In this document: positions 57,016 to 64,000 of the stretch, one piece after another | How the letters are laid out: each line of letters starts with the position of its first letter | Numbering within the stretch: the stretch's first letter is position 1 | Origin: a virus | IMG/VR virus record: IMGVR_UViG_3300017730_000001 | Span: 1-64,000 of that record | Length of the DNA: 64,000 nt | Strand: one strand, 5' to 3' | Made by a program: the position numbers and the translations under genes | Notes under the pieces: model-generated | The model's database searches: none | Told to the model about the DNA's origin: nothing | What the model saw: the letters and a program-made list of their open reading frames with translations, nothing else

Positions 57016-57045
57016 ATCCTATCAAAAAGTTAGGGTCATTGTCAA
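57016..57045 (-). promoter_or_regulatory. Early promoter (TTGACA-18-TAGGAT)
   Basis: GGGTTGACAATGACCCTAAC, an 18-nt spacer, TAGGAT, then a leader of about 42 nt with CGGAGACAAATT before the MoxR gene. The -35 overlaps the end of the next gene. Confidence 0.75.
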
Positions 57046-57047
57046 CC

Positions 57048-57281
57048 CTATTCAATTTCTTTTAGTAATCTTTCCATGTCAATTGCAATAGAGGTCTTCT
57101 GACCTTTTCTCATTGTGGTGTATGAGTCGTTGTTAACCCAAAACCTAAATGCCTTACATTCAACCTCTTCTTCGCCACAAGCCTTTTGCCTAGGGCAATC
57201 AAACTTTACGCAAGGTCCTTTACCGACCTGTTGTATGGCGTCTTGAAATTTATCAATATTAATAGTACCTATCATTTCCAT
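57048..57281 (-). CDS. 77-residue cysteine-containing protein
   Basis: MEMIGTINIDKFQDAIQQVG then CVKFDCPRQKACGEEEVECK, a four-cysteine cluster that could bind zinc or Fe-S. It sits between the VWA and MoxR genes and overlaps the former by 1 bp. Possible adapter of the pair. No family recognised. Confidence 0.55.
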   Translation of the reverse strand: MEMIGTINIDKFQDAIQQVGKGPCVKFDCPRQKACGEEEVECKAFRFWVNNDSYTTMRKGQKTSIAIDMERLLKEIE

Positions 57282-59659
57282 TATGCAATCTCCTTTATAA
57301 ATTCGTTAGTTAGAAATCTTGATGTTGACTTGCCTTTCTGATTTCTTTTGAAAGCGGCAGTCACTCTGTTTTTGTTTGCACCAATGAACTCTTCGCCAAG
57401 TTCATCTTCGCCTGTCGTAGCAAGATTAGATGCAGTGGTCAAGAACAATTTGTTGTAACCCTTGGTGTCAACTACTACACCTGATTTTCTCATATCTCTC
57501 CACAACCCATCAACTTCTTCCCAAAAGTTTGGTATAATGTATTCACCCATTTGTTGAAAGTCTCTTTTCTTGGTGAAGACAAAGTAACCAGTCACGGTCA
57601 CATTACAAGTTTCTGATAACCACTCTAAGATGTTTTGAGTTTTCTCGAAGTCGTTTCTACCATATCTTGAATTAGTCGTGTAAAGGAAGTTCTTGTTGAT
57701 GTATGGGTCAATGAAACTTCTCTCTCTCTGAGCAGACCAGTAGTAATCATCGCCTGCCTGAGCCTTATAGTCAGCAGACTCAACTTCTGATTCGTCAAAG
57801 AAGTCACTTCTGAAACTGAACCCATCGGTGATGATTGTTAGAATTGATTTCTCAATACCATACTGTCTGTTGAACTCTGGTAAGAATTTTCTCATAGCAA
57901 CTAAACATTCGTCAAGTGGTGTACCACCCAATCTGTAATTATCAGGACAGCAGTATCTTGAGAATCTTGAATCACCCCAATATGAAGTACCTGATTCCCA
58001 TTCTTGAATAGAACTGAATACTGAATTGTACTCTTCGATTAGTTTCTGACCTTTCGGTGAACCAGCCCAGCAATCATGAAGTTCATTGTGCATGTACCCA
58101 ACAAGGATACAAGATAAGTAATCTAACATCTCTGAATATTTTCTATTAGATATTTCGTTAGACATAATCTCAACAAGTTTTGCCTTGCCACTTGAGTAGT
58201 CATATCTGTCTTGTCTTACAATAGAATCTGAGAAGAGATATACTCTGTAAGGAATGTTTACTTTTCTACAGAACTCTGAAAGTATAATTGATTGTTCTAA
58301 CATGTCAGCAGCTTCGTTGTGAATAGAACCAGACCAGTCAAGTAAAACATTGACACCATGGTTCTTGCCATCTGGAATGTAAGTGACTCTTTTGAAGATA
58401 TCATCTACAATCTGATACTTAGCAAGTCTATTCATATCAAGGTCACCACTAGTGCCTGTATATGCCTTTGCACTTCTATGTGCATTTTGTCTTAACTCAA
58501 ACTCTTTTGCCATATGGGCAACAATCTTTTTGTTTTTGTTTTGAAGATGTTTTCTGTAATGTTTACCAAGAACTAAAGTATTACTTCTCTCGTTGACAGT
58601 TTCTTGTTTTCTCTCTTCAGTGTAGTATCTTGGGTCTTCTTTTATCAACTTGTCATAGTCAACACCAGCAAACCAACTCTGCCAATCAGATGTAATTTGT
58701 TTGTTGTCATAAATCATTGCATCTATATCAGTACTTTTGAATCTAGTTCTCAAATCAATATTAGTTTTGATGTTTGCCTTTTCGTCAACAAAATCATCTT
58801 CATTATTATGTGCATAGTGTTCAGTGATTGACTCTCTGGCGCCATCTAATTCATCATATTTGCCATCGAACTTGCCACCCTTGGCGCCAGATTCTACAAG
58901 AGTCTCTTCAACTTTATCACCCTCTTCTTCTATGTCACCCTCTGTATTTGATTTGTATTCTTCTTCTTCACTCTCTGGTTCATCATCTGACTCTTCACCA
59001 CTCATTGGAGATGATTCAGTCTCGTCTTCTTCATCGCCATCTTCTGATTCAGGTATTTGCATCTTAGAAAGTTTTTCGTCTTCTTCATCTCTCTCTTCAT
59101 TTTCTTTAGAGTATTCGTAGATTGAATTTGCACATTCAACAACTTCTTCCCAAGTCTTACAGTCTTCTGCCATTTGCAAGAATTCTTGTTCGGTGTCATT
59201 TAGTTTGATGTTGACTCTAGAACCACACTTAGTAATAAGATTGATTTTGTCAATCAATGCAAGTTCTTGTAAGTTTCTACCCTTGATGCCGAAGAAGTTT
59301 TTTTCCATAAGTTCATTGTATGCCTTAAAGAAAGAAGTTCTCAACCCTTGATATTTTTGTTTGATTGCCTTTTCGATTCTCACATCTTCTACAACATTAA
59401 GATAACCCTTAAGAGTTCTATTCTCAGTTAGTGTAGAGTGAAGTCCCTCGTAAGGAGTATTCAGTGCATGACCAACTTCGTGTCCCATGAACAAGTCATA
59501 TAGTTCAGGAGAAATATCATCTTTGAAAGTAGGACAAGCAAGTACCCTATTCTTAACATCAAAGTATGCAGTCGGTATTTTTTTATGTACAATCGTAAGA
59601 TTTTCTGTTGCCATTAATCTTGCGAGAGAGTCTTTTTGGTTTTTAAGTTTTTCTGTCAT
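57281..59659 (-). CDS. VWA-domain protein with N-terminal HExxH (CobT-like partner)
   Basis: 792 residues. N-terminal zincin-like motif LFMGHEVGHALNTP (HEVGH at 60-64), then an acidic low-complexity stretch (about 195-270, EEDETESSPMSGEESDDEPE). A C-terminal von Willebrand A domain follows (about 385-600) with MIDAS VNVLLDWSGSIHNEA and later TIITDGFS. It is the likely partner of the MoxR ATPase. HExxH plus VWA suggests an ATPase-activated protease or chaperone. The promoter's -10 ends 6 nt before the ATG, predicting a leaderless mRNA. Confidence 0.8.
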   Translation of the reverse strand: MTEKLKNQKDSLARLMATENLTIVHKKIPTAYFDVKNRVLACPTFKDDISPELYDLFMGHEVGHALNTPYEGLHSTLTENRTLKGYLNVVEDVRIEKAIKQKYQGLRTSFFKAYNELMEKNFFGIKGRNLQELALIDKINLITKCGSRVNIKLNDTEQEFLQMAEDCKTWEEVVECANSIYEYSKENEERDEEDEKLSKMQIPESEDGDEEDETESSPMSGEESDDEPESEEEEYKSNTEGDIEEEGDKVEETLVESGAKGGKFDGKYDELDGARESITEHYAHNNEDDFVDEKANIKTNIDLRTRFKSTDIDAMIYDNKQITSDWQSWFAGVDYDKLIKEDPRYYTEERKQETVNERSNTLVLGKHYRKHLQNKNKKIVAHMAKEFELRQNAHRSAKAYTGTSGDLDMNRLAKYQIVDDIFKRVTYIPDGKNHGVNVLLDWSGSIHNEAADMLEQSIILSEFCRKVNIPYRVYLFSDSIVRQDRYDYSSGKAKLVEIMSNEISNRKYSEMLDYLSCILVGYMHNELHDCWAGSPKGQKLIEEYNSVFSSIQEWESGTSYWGDSRFSRYCCPDNYRLGGTPLDECLVAMRKFLPEFNRQYGIEKSILTIITDGFSFRSDFFDESEVESADYKAQAGDDYYWSAQRERSFIDPYINKNFLYTTNSRYGRNDFEKTQNILEWLSETCNVTVTGYFVFTKKRDFQQMGEYIIPNFWEEVDGLWRDMRKSGVVVDTKGYNKLFLTTASNLATTGEDELGEEFIGANKNRVTAAFKRNQKGKSTSRFLTNEFIKEIA

Positions 59660-59665
59660 GTTTAT

Positions 59666-59695
59666 ATCCTACTAAAAAGTGAAGGTCATTGTCAA
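59666..59695 (-). promoter_or_regulatory. Early promoter of the VWA gene (TTGACA-18-TAGGAT)
   Basis: GGGGTTGACAATGACCTTCAC, an 18-nt spacer ending CTTTTTAG, TAGGAT, then ATAAAC and the ATG at 59659. Confidence 0.8.
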
Positions 59696-59698
59696 CCC

Positions 59699-59887
59699 CT
59701 ACAGGTTGTCTACTGTTGATTCGATACTGTTTACGATTGATTCGATTGAACCCACATCACTTTCAAGTGAACTGACTTTGGAATCTATACTGTCTATTAA
59801 AGATTCTAATTGATTGAGCTTGCTCTCAAGATTGTCTCCAATCTCTATGAGTTTATTCATTATTTGTGTTTCTGTTGGATGTCCCAT
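59699..59887 (-). CDS. 62-residue coiled-coil protein
   Basis: MGHPTETQIMNKLIEIGDNL, then strict heptads of Leu/Ile/Val with Ser and Asp (LESLIDSIDSKVSSLESDVG). It is a pure parallel coiled coil. It has its own early promoter and a strong Shine-Dalgarno (AAGGAGAAGAA). Could inhibit or bridge a host protein. Unknown. Confidence 0.55.
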   Translation of the reverse strand: MGHPTETQIMNKLIEIGDNLESKLNQLESLIDSIDSKVSSLESDVGSIESIVNSIESTVDNL

Positions 59888-59913
59888 TTCTTCTCCTTTT
59901 TTGATTCAGGAGT

Positions 59914-59943
59914 ATGGTAACAAAAAGTTAGGGTCGCTGTCAA
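59914..59943 (-). promoter_or_regulatory. Early promoter (TTGACA-18-TACCAT)
   Basis: GGGGTTGACAGCGACCCTAAC, an 18-nt spacer, TACCAT, and a leader of about 25 nt with AAGGAG before the coiled-coil gene. Confidence 0.7.
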
Positions 59944-59946
59944 CCC

Positions 59947-60528
59947 CTAGGTATTTCGAATATTGTCTTCGTTTAGATTTAGGTCATCGACTGGATATAA
60001 AGGCATGGTTCTATCGATGTCTGTGGTGAACCACATTGCGACTGTATGTCGTGGGTGTCTTCTAACTTTCTCAACACCATGTGGAATGTAGATGCCTTGA
60101 AATAAAAGGCCTGAACCTGTTTCTGGTTCGTATACTTCTCCGTCTGGTATATAAGTTCTACCACCCTTAAAATTATCATTGAGATAAAGAATACAAGTCC
60201 ATTCTCTAGCAGGTTTCTCTTCGTGTGTTCCGGCGTTCATCTGTTGATTTGAATATGTATCTAAATGTGGTGCTTGAACTCCGCCTATTGGCCATTCATT
60301 AATACCCACCATTTCAGGAAATACAACTTGGTCTGATATCTTTCTTATTTCGCCTATGAGATTGACCATGACTTCGGCAATCCATTTTCTTATTAAATTA
60401 TTCTGAATATGCATAAGTCTGATACCTGTGTAATCAGACCCATCACCAATTGCTGTTAAGTGTCTATGACTCTTGTGAAACTCTATCATCTGTTGACACT
60501 GTTCCTGTGTCATTAGATTCTGAATCAT
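59947..60528 (-). CDS. 2OG-Fe(II) oxygenase (prolyl-4-hydroxylase type)
   Basis: About 193 residues from the ATG at 60528 (MIQNLMTQEQCQQMIEFHKS); an upstream start at 60582 would overlap the deformylase further. Iron and cosubstrate residues are clear: QAPHLDTYSNQQ (HxD), LLFQGIYIPHGVEKV (distal His) and HPRHTVAMWFTTD (Arg region). WTCILYLND and GGRTYIPDG fit the P4H core. It shares a 65-bp overlap with the deformylase. Substrate unknown. Confidence 0.75.
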   Translation of the reverse strand: MIQNLMTQEQCQQMIEFHKSHRHLTAIGDGSDYTGIRLMHIQNNLIRKWIAEVMVNLIGEIRKISDQVVFPEMVGINEWPIGGVQAPHLDTYSNQQMNAGTHEEKPAREWTCILYLNDNFKGGRTYIPDGEVYEPETGSGLLFQGIYIPHGVEKVRRHPRHTVAMWFTTDIDRTMPLYPVDDLNLNEDNIRNT

Positions 60529-61099
60529 CTTTGGTGGATTGCATTTCTTGGAAGTATCTTGCGAGTGCAATTCTTCTTTCATACTCTAACCTCTTCTTTC
60601 TTTCTTTTACTCTTGCCTTTTGAGCTCGTTCAAGTTTTAATCTAGATGCTCTCTGTAAAAATAGTATACCGTTCAAGTGGTCAATTTCGTGTTGAACACA
60701 TCTTGCACCTATGCCTTCTAGTACAGCACTTTTCTCTTCACCTGTTTCATCTTGATATGTAAATTCGATTGTCTTTGACCTTTTAATCATTAAGAATAAA
60801 TCTGGAAAGGATAGACAACCCTCTTTCATTAAGTCCGTGTCTTGAGATACTCTAGTCAACTTAGGGTTGAAATAAGGAAGAACTTTAGACTCTTCGTCAC
60901 CCTCGTGCATAGTTCTCATAACAAACAATCTATACGGTAAACCAACTTGATTTGCCGATAGACCTAAACCACCAAACTTCTCCATTGCTTCTGCCAAGTT
61001 CTTGGTAATTTCTGCTGGGTCTTCTGGTGGATTTTCAAAGTCAAACTCCGGAGGTGGAGTTCTTAATACTTGTGATGCTTCTTCTATTAATTGATACAT
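60464..61099 (-). CDS. def: Peptide deformylase
   Basis: 211 residues. All three motifs are present: GLGLSANQVG (45-53), EGCLSFP (93-99) and QHEIDHLNG with the metal histidines at 137 and 141. It removes the formyl group from new proteins. A charged C-terminal tail (about 150-211, LKLERAQKARVKERKKRLEY) exceeds the usual phage length and may dock on ribosomes. A late core ends 5 nt before the ATG. Confidence 0.92.
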   Translation of the reverse strand: MYQLIEEASQVLRTPPPEFDFENPPEDPAEITKNLAEAMEKFGGLGLSANQVGLPYRLFVMRTMHEGDEESKVLPYFNPKLTRVSQDTDLMKEGCLSFPDLFLMIKRSKTIEFTYQDETGEEKSAVLEGIGARCVQHEIDHLNGILFLQRASRLKLERAQKARVKERKKRLEYERRIALARYFQEMQSTKDDSESNDTGTVSTDDRVSQES

Positions 61100-61104
61100 A
61101 GTTT

Positions 61105-61112
61105 TATTTATG
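61105..61112 (-). promoter_or_regulatory. T4-late-type promoter (CATAAATA)
   Basis: CATAAATA, then AAACT, then the deformylase ATG at 61099, with no Shine-Dalgarno. Confidence 0.6.
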
Positions 61113-62826
61113 AAATTGCGATACGGCTGAAGTTCTTGTGTTTCTCAAATCGAACCACTTCTTCAAACTTATCATATAGTTGGTCTCCTTTATGGGAGAT
61201 AATAAATGCATTTGTCTTCTCATTCAGTGAGTTCAGTAATTTCAAGAAATCATCTGTACCCTGGGAATCTAAAGAAGAATCAAACACCTCGTCTAGTATA
61301 AGTATGTTGGTGTTTACTGAGTTTTTAATTCTTGCGACTGCTCTCCATGTGAACAACAACGAAAGGTCAATTCTCATCTTCTCTCCTTGTGAGAAGTTAT
61401 CATACTTAAACACATCTCTAAATCTGGACTTGATTGTTTCTTCGAATGATTCATTCAATTCAAATCCAACATAGAATTCTAAATTTGCAAGATACTTGTT
61501 AATCATCTTGTTCATTACTGGTACATACTGTTTGATGATTCTTTGTCTTACACCTTGGTCTCTCAATAGAGTTGTTGCAAGGTCAAAGTAATGTTGTCTA
61601 TCTGTTAGACTTTCTTTCTTAGTATGTAGTTTATCTAAATCATCTTCAGCACTTGTAAGTCTATCACTTACGCCAGAGTCAGCATTAATCTCACTTTGTA
61701 AATCCTTTACTTCGCCATTGAGTTTTTCTATGTACTTCTGATTAGATAAAACTTCTGTTTGATGTAATCCAATCTTTCTTTGAATCTCTTCTATTTCTCC
61801 GATGACTGTTTGTATTTCCGCCATTCTATTTCTGGATGCTTCAATGGTTTCTCCAATTGAAAGAACTGCCGTCTTGAGCTCTGCAACCTTATCTGATTTT
61901 TCTTTAATGCATTTCGTCTTGTGGTCTTCATCTAATCCTTGTTTACATACTGGACAATCATCGTTGTTTTGATAGAACTCAATTTCTTTAAGTGCCTTTT
62001 TCTGAGAATCTTCAAGTCTCTTCTCTACATCTAAAGCTTGTTTGAGTCTATCTCCTTGTGGGTCTCTATCTGATATGGACTTCTGTTTATCTTTTACTTC
62101 GCCTTGTTTTACACCAATACTTTTCATAACAGAATTTATGTTATTCTGAGTTTCTTGTATTGTATTTTCATACTTCGCAATCTTCTTGTCACGATTCTTT
62201 TGTAGTAGACTCATCTGTTCATTAAGACCACTAATTCTTTCTTCTAGTAATTCTGTTTCGTGTTTAGTTTCTCTGACATCTATATTGTGTTGGGTGACTT
62301 TCTTCTTAAGTATATCTTGCATGGTAGAGAAGATACTAATGTCTAGTAAGTCTTCTACTAGTCTTCTTCTCTCTACTGACTTCAACTGCATAAAAGGAGT
62401 AAAGTTAGCAGAACCCAATACTGCAACTTGAGTAAATGAACGAAAGGACATCTTTAGAATGTTCTTCTCTAAGTGTTCTTGATAATCTCTAACTGTTGCA
62501 TCTTGATTGAGCATTGTACCATTGACATATAACTCAAACTTATTTGGTTTAGCACCTCTTATAACTTTGTATGATTTTCTACCAACTGTAAATTCTATCT
62601 CTACTAATAAGTCTTTCTGATTAATAGAGTTTACTAATAGGTCTTTTTTTAGATTACGAAATCCTTTTCCATATAGAACAAAACATAATGCATCTAATAA
62701 GGTAGATTTACCTGCACCATTGTCTCCAACAATTAATGTTGTTTGCGACCTGTCTAGGTCAAAGTTTGTAAATGTGTTTCCAGACGATAACAAATTCTTG
62801 TATCGTATCTTAGTAAAATTAATCAT
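61108..62826 (-). CDS. 46: Recombination exonuclease subunit (gp46, Rad50/SbcC-like)
   Basis: 572 residues. Walker A VGDNGAGKSTLLDALCFVL, long coiled coils either side of a zinc hook (DDCPVCKQGLDE, about residue 290), signature region FSQGEKMRIDLSL, and Walker B/D-loop ILDEVFDSSLD. It works with gp47 to resect DNA ends for recombination and host DNA breakdown. It is coupled to gp47 by a 4-bp overlap. Confidence 0.94.
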   Translation of the reverse strand: MINFTKIRYKNLLSSGNTFTNFDLDRSQTTLIVGDNGAGKSTLLDALCFVLYGKGFRNLKKDLLVNSINQKDLLVEIEFTVGRKSYKVIRGAKPNKFELYVNGTMLNQDATVRDYQEHLEKNILKMSFRSFTQVAVLGSANFTPFMQLKSVERRRLVEDLLDISIFSTMQDILKKKVTQHNIDVRETKHETELLEERISGLNEQMSLLQKNRDKKIAKYENTIQETQNNINSVMKSIGVKQGEVKDKQKSISDRDPQGDRLKQALDVEKRLEDSQKKALKEIEFYQNNDDCPVCKQGLDEDHKTKCIKEKSDKVAELKTAVLSIGETIEASRNRMAEIQTVIGEIEEIQRKIGLHQTEVLSNQKYIEKLNGEVKDLQSEINADSGVSDRLTSAEDDLDKLHTKKESLTDRQHYFDLATTLLRDQGVRQRIIKQYVPVMNKMINKYLANLEFYVGFELNESFEETIKSRFRDVFKYDNFSQGEKMRIDLSLLFTWRAVARIKNSVNTNILILDEVFDSSLDSQGTDDFLKLLNSLNEKTNAFIISHKGDQLYDKFEEVVRFEKHKNFSRIAIS

Positions 62827-63890
62827 AGATAGTTATGTTCTTCAAGTGCTTCATTATACAACGAAGTCATTAATTCGAGAAGTGGTTTTTTCTGACCTTG
62901 TATCTCAAGACCGTCTACATACTTCTCTAATATTGTAAGAGTGTCTTCTACACCCTCAATATCATCATCGTCCATTAAGTCCATATGTTTGTGGTCATCT
63001 ACAACTACAACATGCAAAGGATTAGCAGAATGTAATTTATCGACCATCGAATCGAACCAGTATGGATTGTCTTTGTTTACTACGATAACTTTACAGAATT
63101 TACCTGTGTACTTTGAATAATCTTTATTACTGATTGTTTCAAATGTCTCTTTACTATCATCGTAAAATACTTTCTCGAACATCGTCAAAGGATTGTGTAT
63201 TGGTTCCATCTCTCTAGTTTCAGTATCAAAGATATGGAAGTATTTGTTATCTCCATAATCTGACCATGTGAATTCCATTTGAGAACCTAGATACTTGATG
63301 TTCTTAACTTCAGACTTTTGATGAAAGTGACCACTATAAACTTTATCAAATCGTTTTAGATATGTGTGGTCTAGACCATGTTGACATGTCATGCCTGGCA
63401 TCATCAATGCACCTTCAATTTCAAAGTGACCCATACATGTATCTGCATTTGCACTGAGTAGAAAATCTATACTATCGGCATAGTTCTCATTATTAATCCA
63501 AGGAACAAGTGCGAGATTAACTCCGTCAAATTCTTTTACAATGGGATGATGTATGATATTAATCGAATCACTTTCGAATAGTAATAACTCTGGTGCATTT
63601 ACTTCATTCGTATTCTTATAGTAGACATCATGATTACCCAATATCAAATCCATAGAGATGCCTCTCTCTAACATTGGATTGATGAAGTGGTCTCTATTTG
63701 CTTTTAGAGAGGCGAAGTTTACAAACTTTCTTCTGTCGAAGTAATCGCCCAAGTGTAATATGTGTTTGATGTCGTGTTCATCTAAGTATGGGAAGAATAC
63801 TTCCTCATAGAATCTGCCTTGATATTTGGACATCTCCAACATATCGCCACGAACACCAGCATGTGTGTCGTTAAGAATCGCTATTTTCAT
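62823..63890 (-). CDS. 47: Recombination nuclease subunit (gp47, Mre11/SbcD-like)
   Basis: 355 residues. Metallophosphoesterase motifs in order: ILNDTHAGVRGD, LHLGDYFDRRK, LILGNHDVYYK, MGHFEIEG and YSGHFHQKSEV. Two metal ions cut DNA. It partners with gp46. It overlaps the partial upstream gene by 4 bp (ATGA). Confidence 0.94.
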   Translation of the reverse strand: MKIAILNDTHAGVRGDMLEMSKYQGRFYEEVFFPYLDEHDIKHILHLGDYFDRRKFVNFASLKANRDHFINPMLERGISMDLILGNHDVYYKNTNEVNAPELLLFESDSINIIHHPIVKEFDGVNLALVPWINNENYADSIDFLLSANADTCMGHFEIEGALMMPGMTCQHGLDHTYLKRFDKVYSGHFHQKSEVKNIKYLGSQMEFTWSDYGDNKYFHIFDTETREMEPIHNPLTMFEKVFYDDSKETFETISNKDYSKYTGKFCKVIVVNKDNPYWFDSMVDKLHSANPLHVVVVDDHKHMDLMDDDDIEGVEDTLTILEKYVDGLEIQGQKKPLLELMTSLYNEALEEHNYL

Positions 63891-64000
63891 TCAGTAAATT
63901 TATCCAGACCTTTTTCTTTCTTTGTTTTTTCTCTTTTGGTTTTTCGTGGTTGATACTCAACATGATTCATGTTGTCTTGCATCCACTCTACATTGGTATT
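63887..64000 (-). CDS. Partial C terminus of an unknown protein
   Basis: The last 37 codons of a gene that continues beyond the right edge, ending in a lysine-rich tail (RKTKREKTKKEKGLDKFTE). The stop overlaps the gp47 ATG. Too short to classify. Confidence 0.6.
   Translation of the reverse strand, partial: NTNVEWMQDNMNHVEYQPRKTKREKTKKEKGLDKFTE

Noticed and set aside
58824-59120. Plus-strand serine-rich frames
   Set aside because: They are the complement of the acidic Glu/Asp stretch of the VWA gene.

Overview
This window looks like part of the genome of a lytic, T4-like marine myovirus. All recognisable genes lie on the minus strand. They include the T4 core replication set (gp41 helicase, gp61 primase, gp43 polymerase, gp44/gp62 clamp loader, gp45 clamp, RegA, UvsX, gp46/gp47), class I ribonucleotide reductase with glutaredoxin, and gene families typical of marine T4-like phages (SNase-like nuclease, Hsp20, MoxR/CobS-type ATPase with a VWA partner, peptide deformylase, many 2-oxoglutarate oxygenases). 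The DNA is AT-rich and very compact, with start/stop overlaps nearly everywhere and no gene-free stretch over 300 bp. No photosystem genes are present. Together with the curli-type genes and streamlined style, this fits a phage of a heterotrophic marine bacterium (SAR11- or OM43-like hosts) better than a cyanophage. The host is an inference.

Layout, left to right (transcription runs right to left). 0-4 kb: two complete and one truncated oxygenase-like gene, a spanin-like pair, a 5'-nucleotidase-like HAD and a small metallopeptidase. 4-10 kb: glutaredoxin, membrane cytochrome c, nrdB, an oxygenase-like gene, nrdA, primase. 10-24.8 kb: a large late/structural block with probable virion proteins, a PAP2-phosphatase fusion, an Ig-like decoration protein, charged internal-protein candidates, a nucleotidyltransferase-kinase fusion and a ligase-like protein. 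24.8-29 kb: tRNA-Arg and tRNA-Thr, a ParB-like protein, an HAD phosphatase and small early genes. 29-36 kb: gp41, UvsX, nuclease, IscU, gp43. 36-41.4 kb: lysozyme, sugar-nucleotide-type enzymes, a second DUF4338-like gene, peroxiredoxin, an aberrant tRNA-Gly and Hsp20 with a structured leader. 41.5-51.3 kb: the accessory island, with a QueC-like enzyme, oxygenase, beta-propeller, a CHASE2/cyclase membrane protein, two curlin-repeat proteins, a FecR-domain protein, CsgG, CsgF and many tiny membrane proteins. 51.4-64 kb: RegA, gp62, gp44, gp45, MoxR/VWA pair, oxygenase, deformylase, gp46, gp47.

Two observations stand out. First, the phage carries a curli-like (type VIII) secretion locus coupled to FecR and CHASE2-cyclase genes. 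Second, the promoter layout predicts many leaderless mRNAs. Sigma70-type promoters end exactly 6 nt before the ATG of several early genes (gp43, the VWA protein, two HAD genes), and T4-late-type TATAAATA elements end exactly 5 nt before the ATG of at least seven genes. Both spacings put the expected +1 on the A of the start codon.
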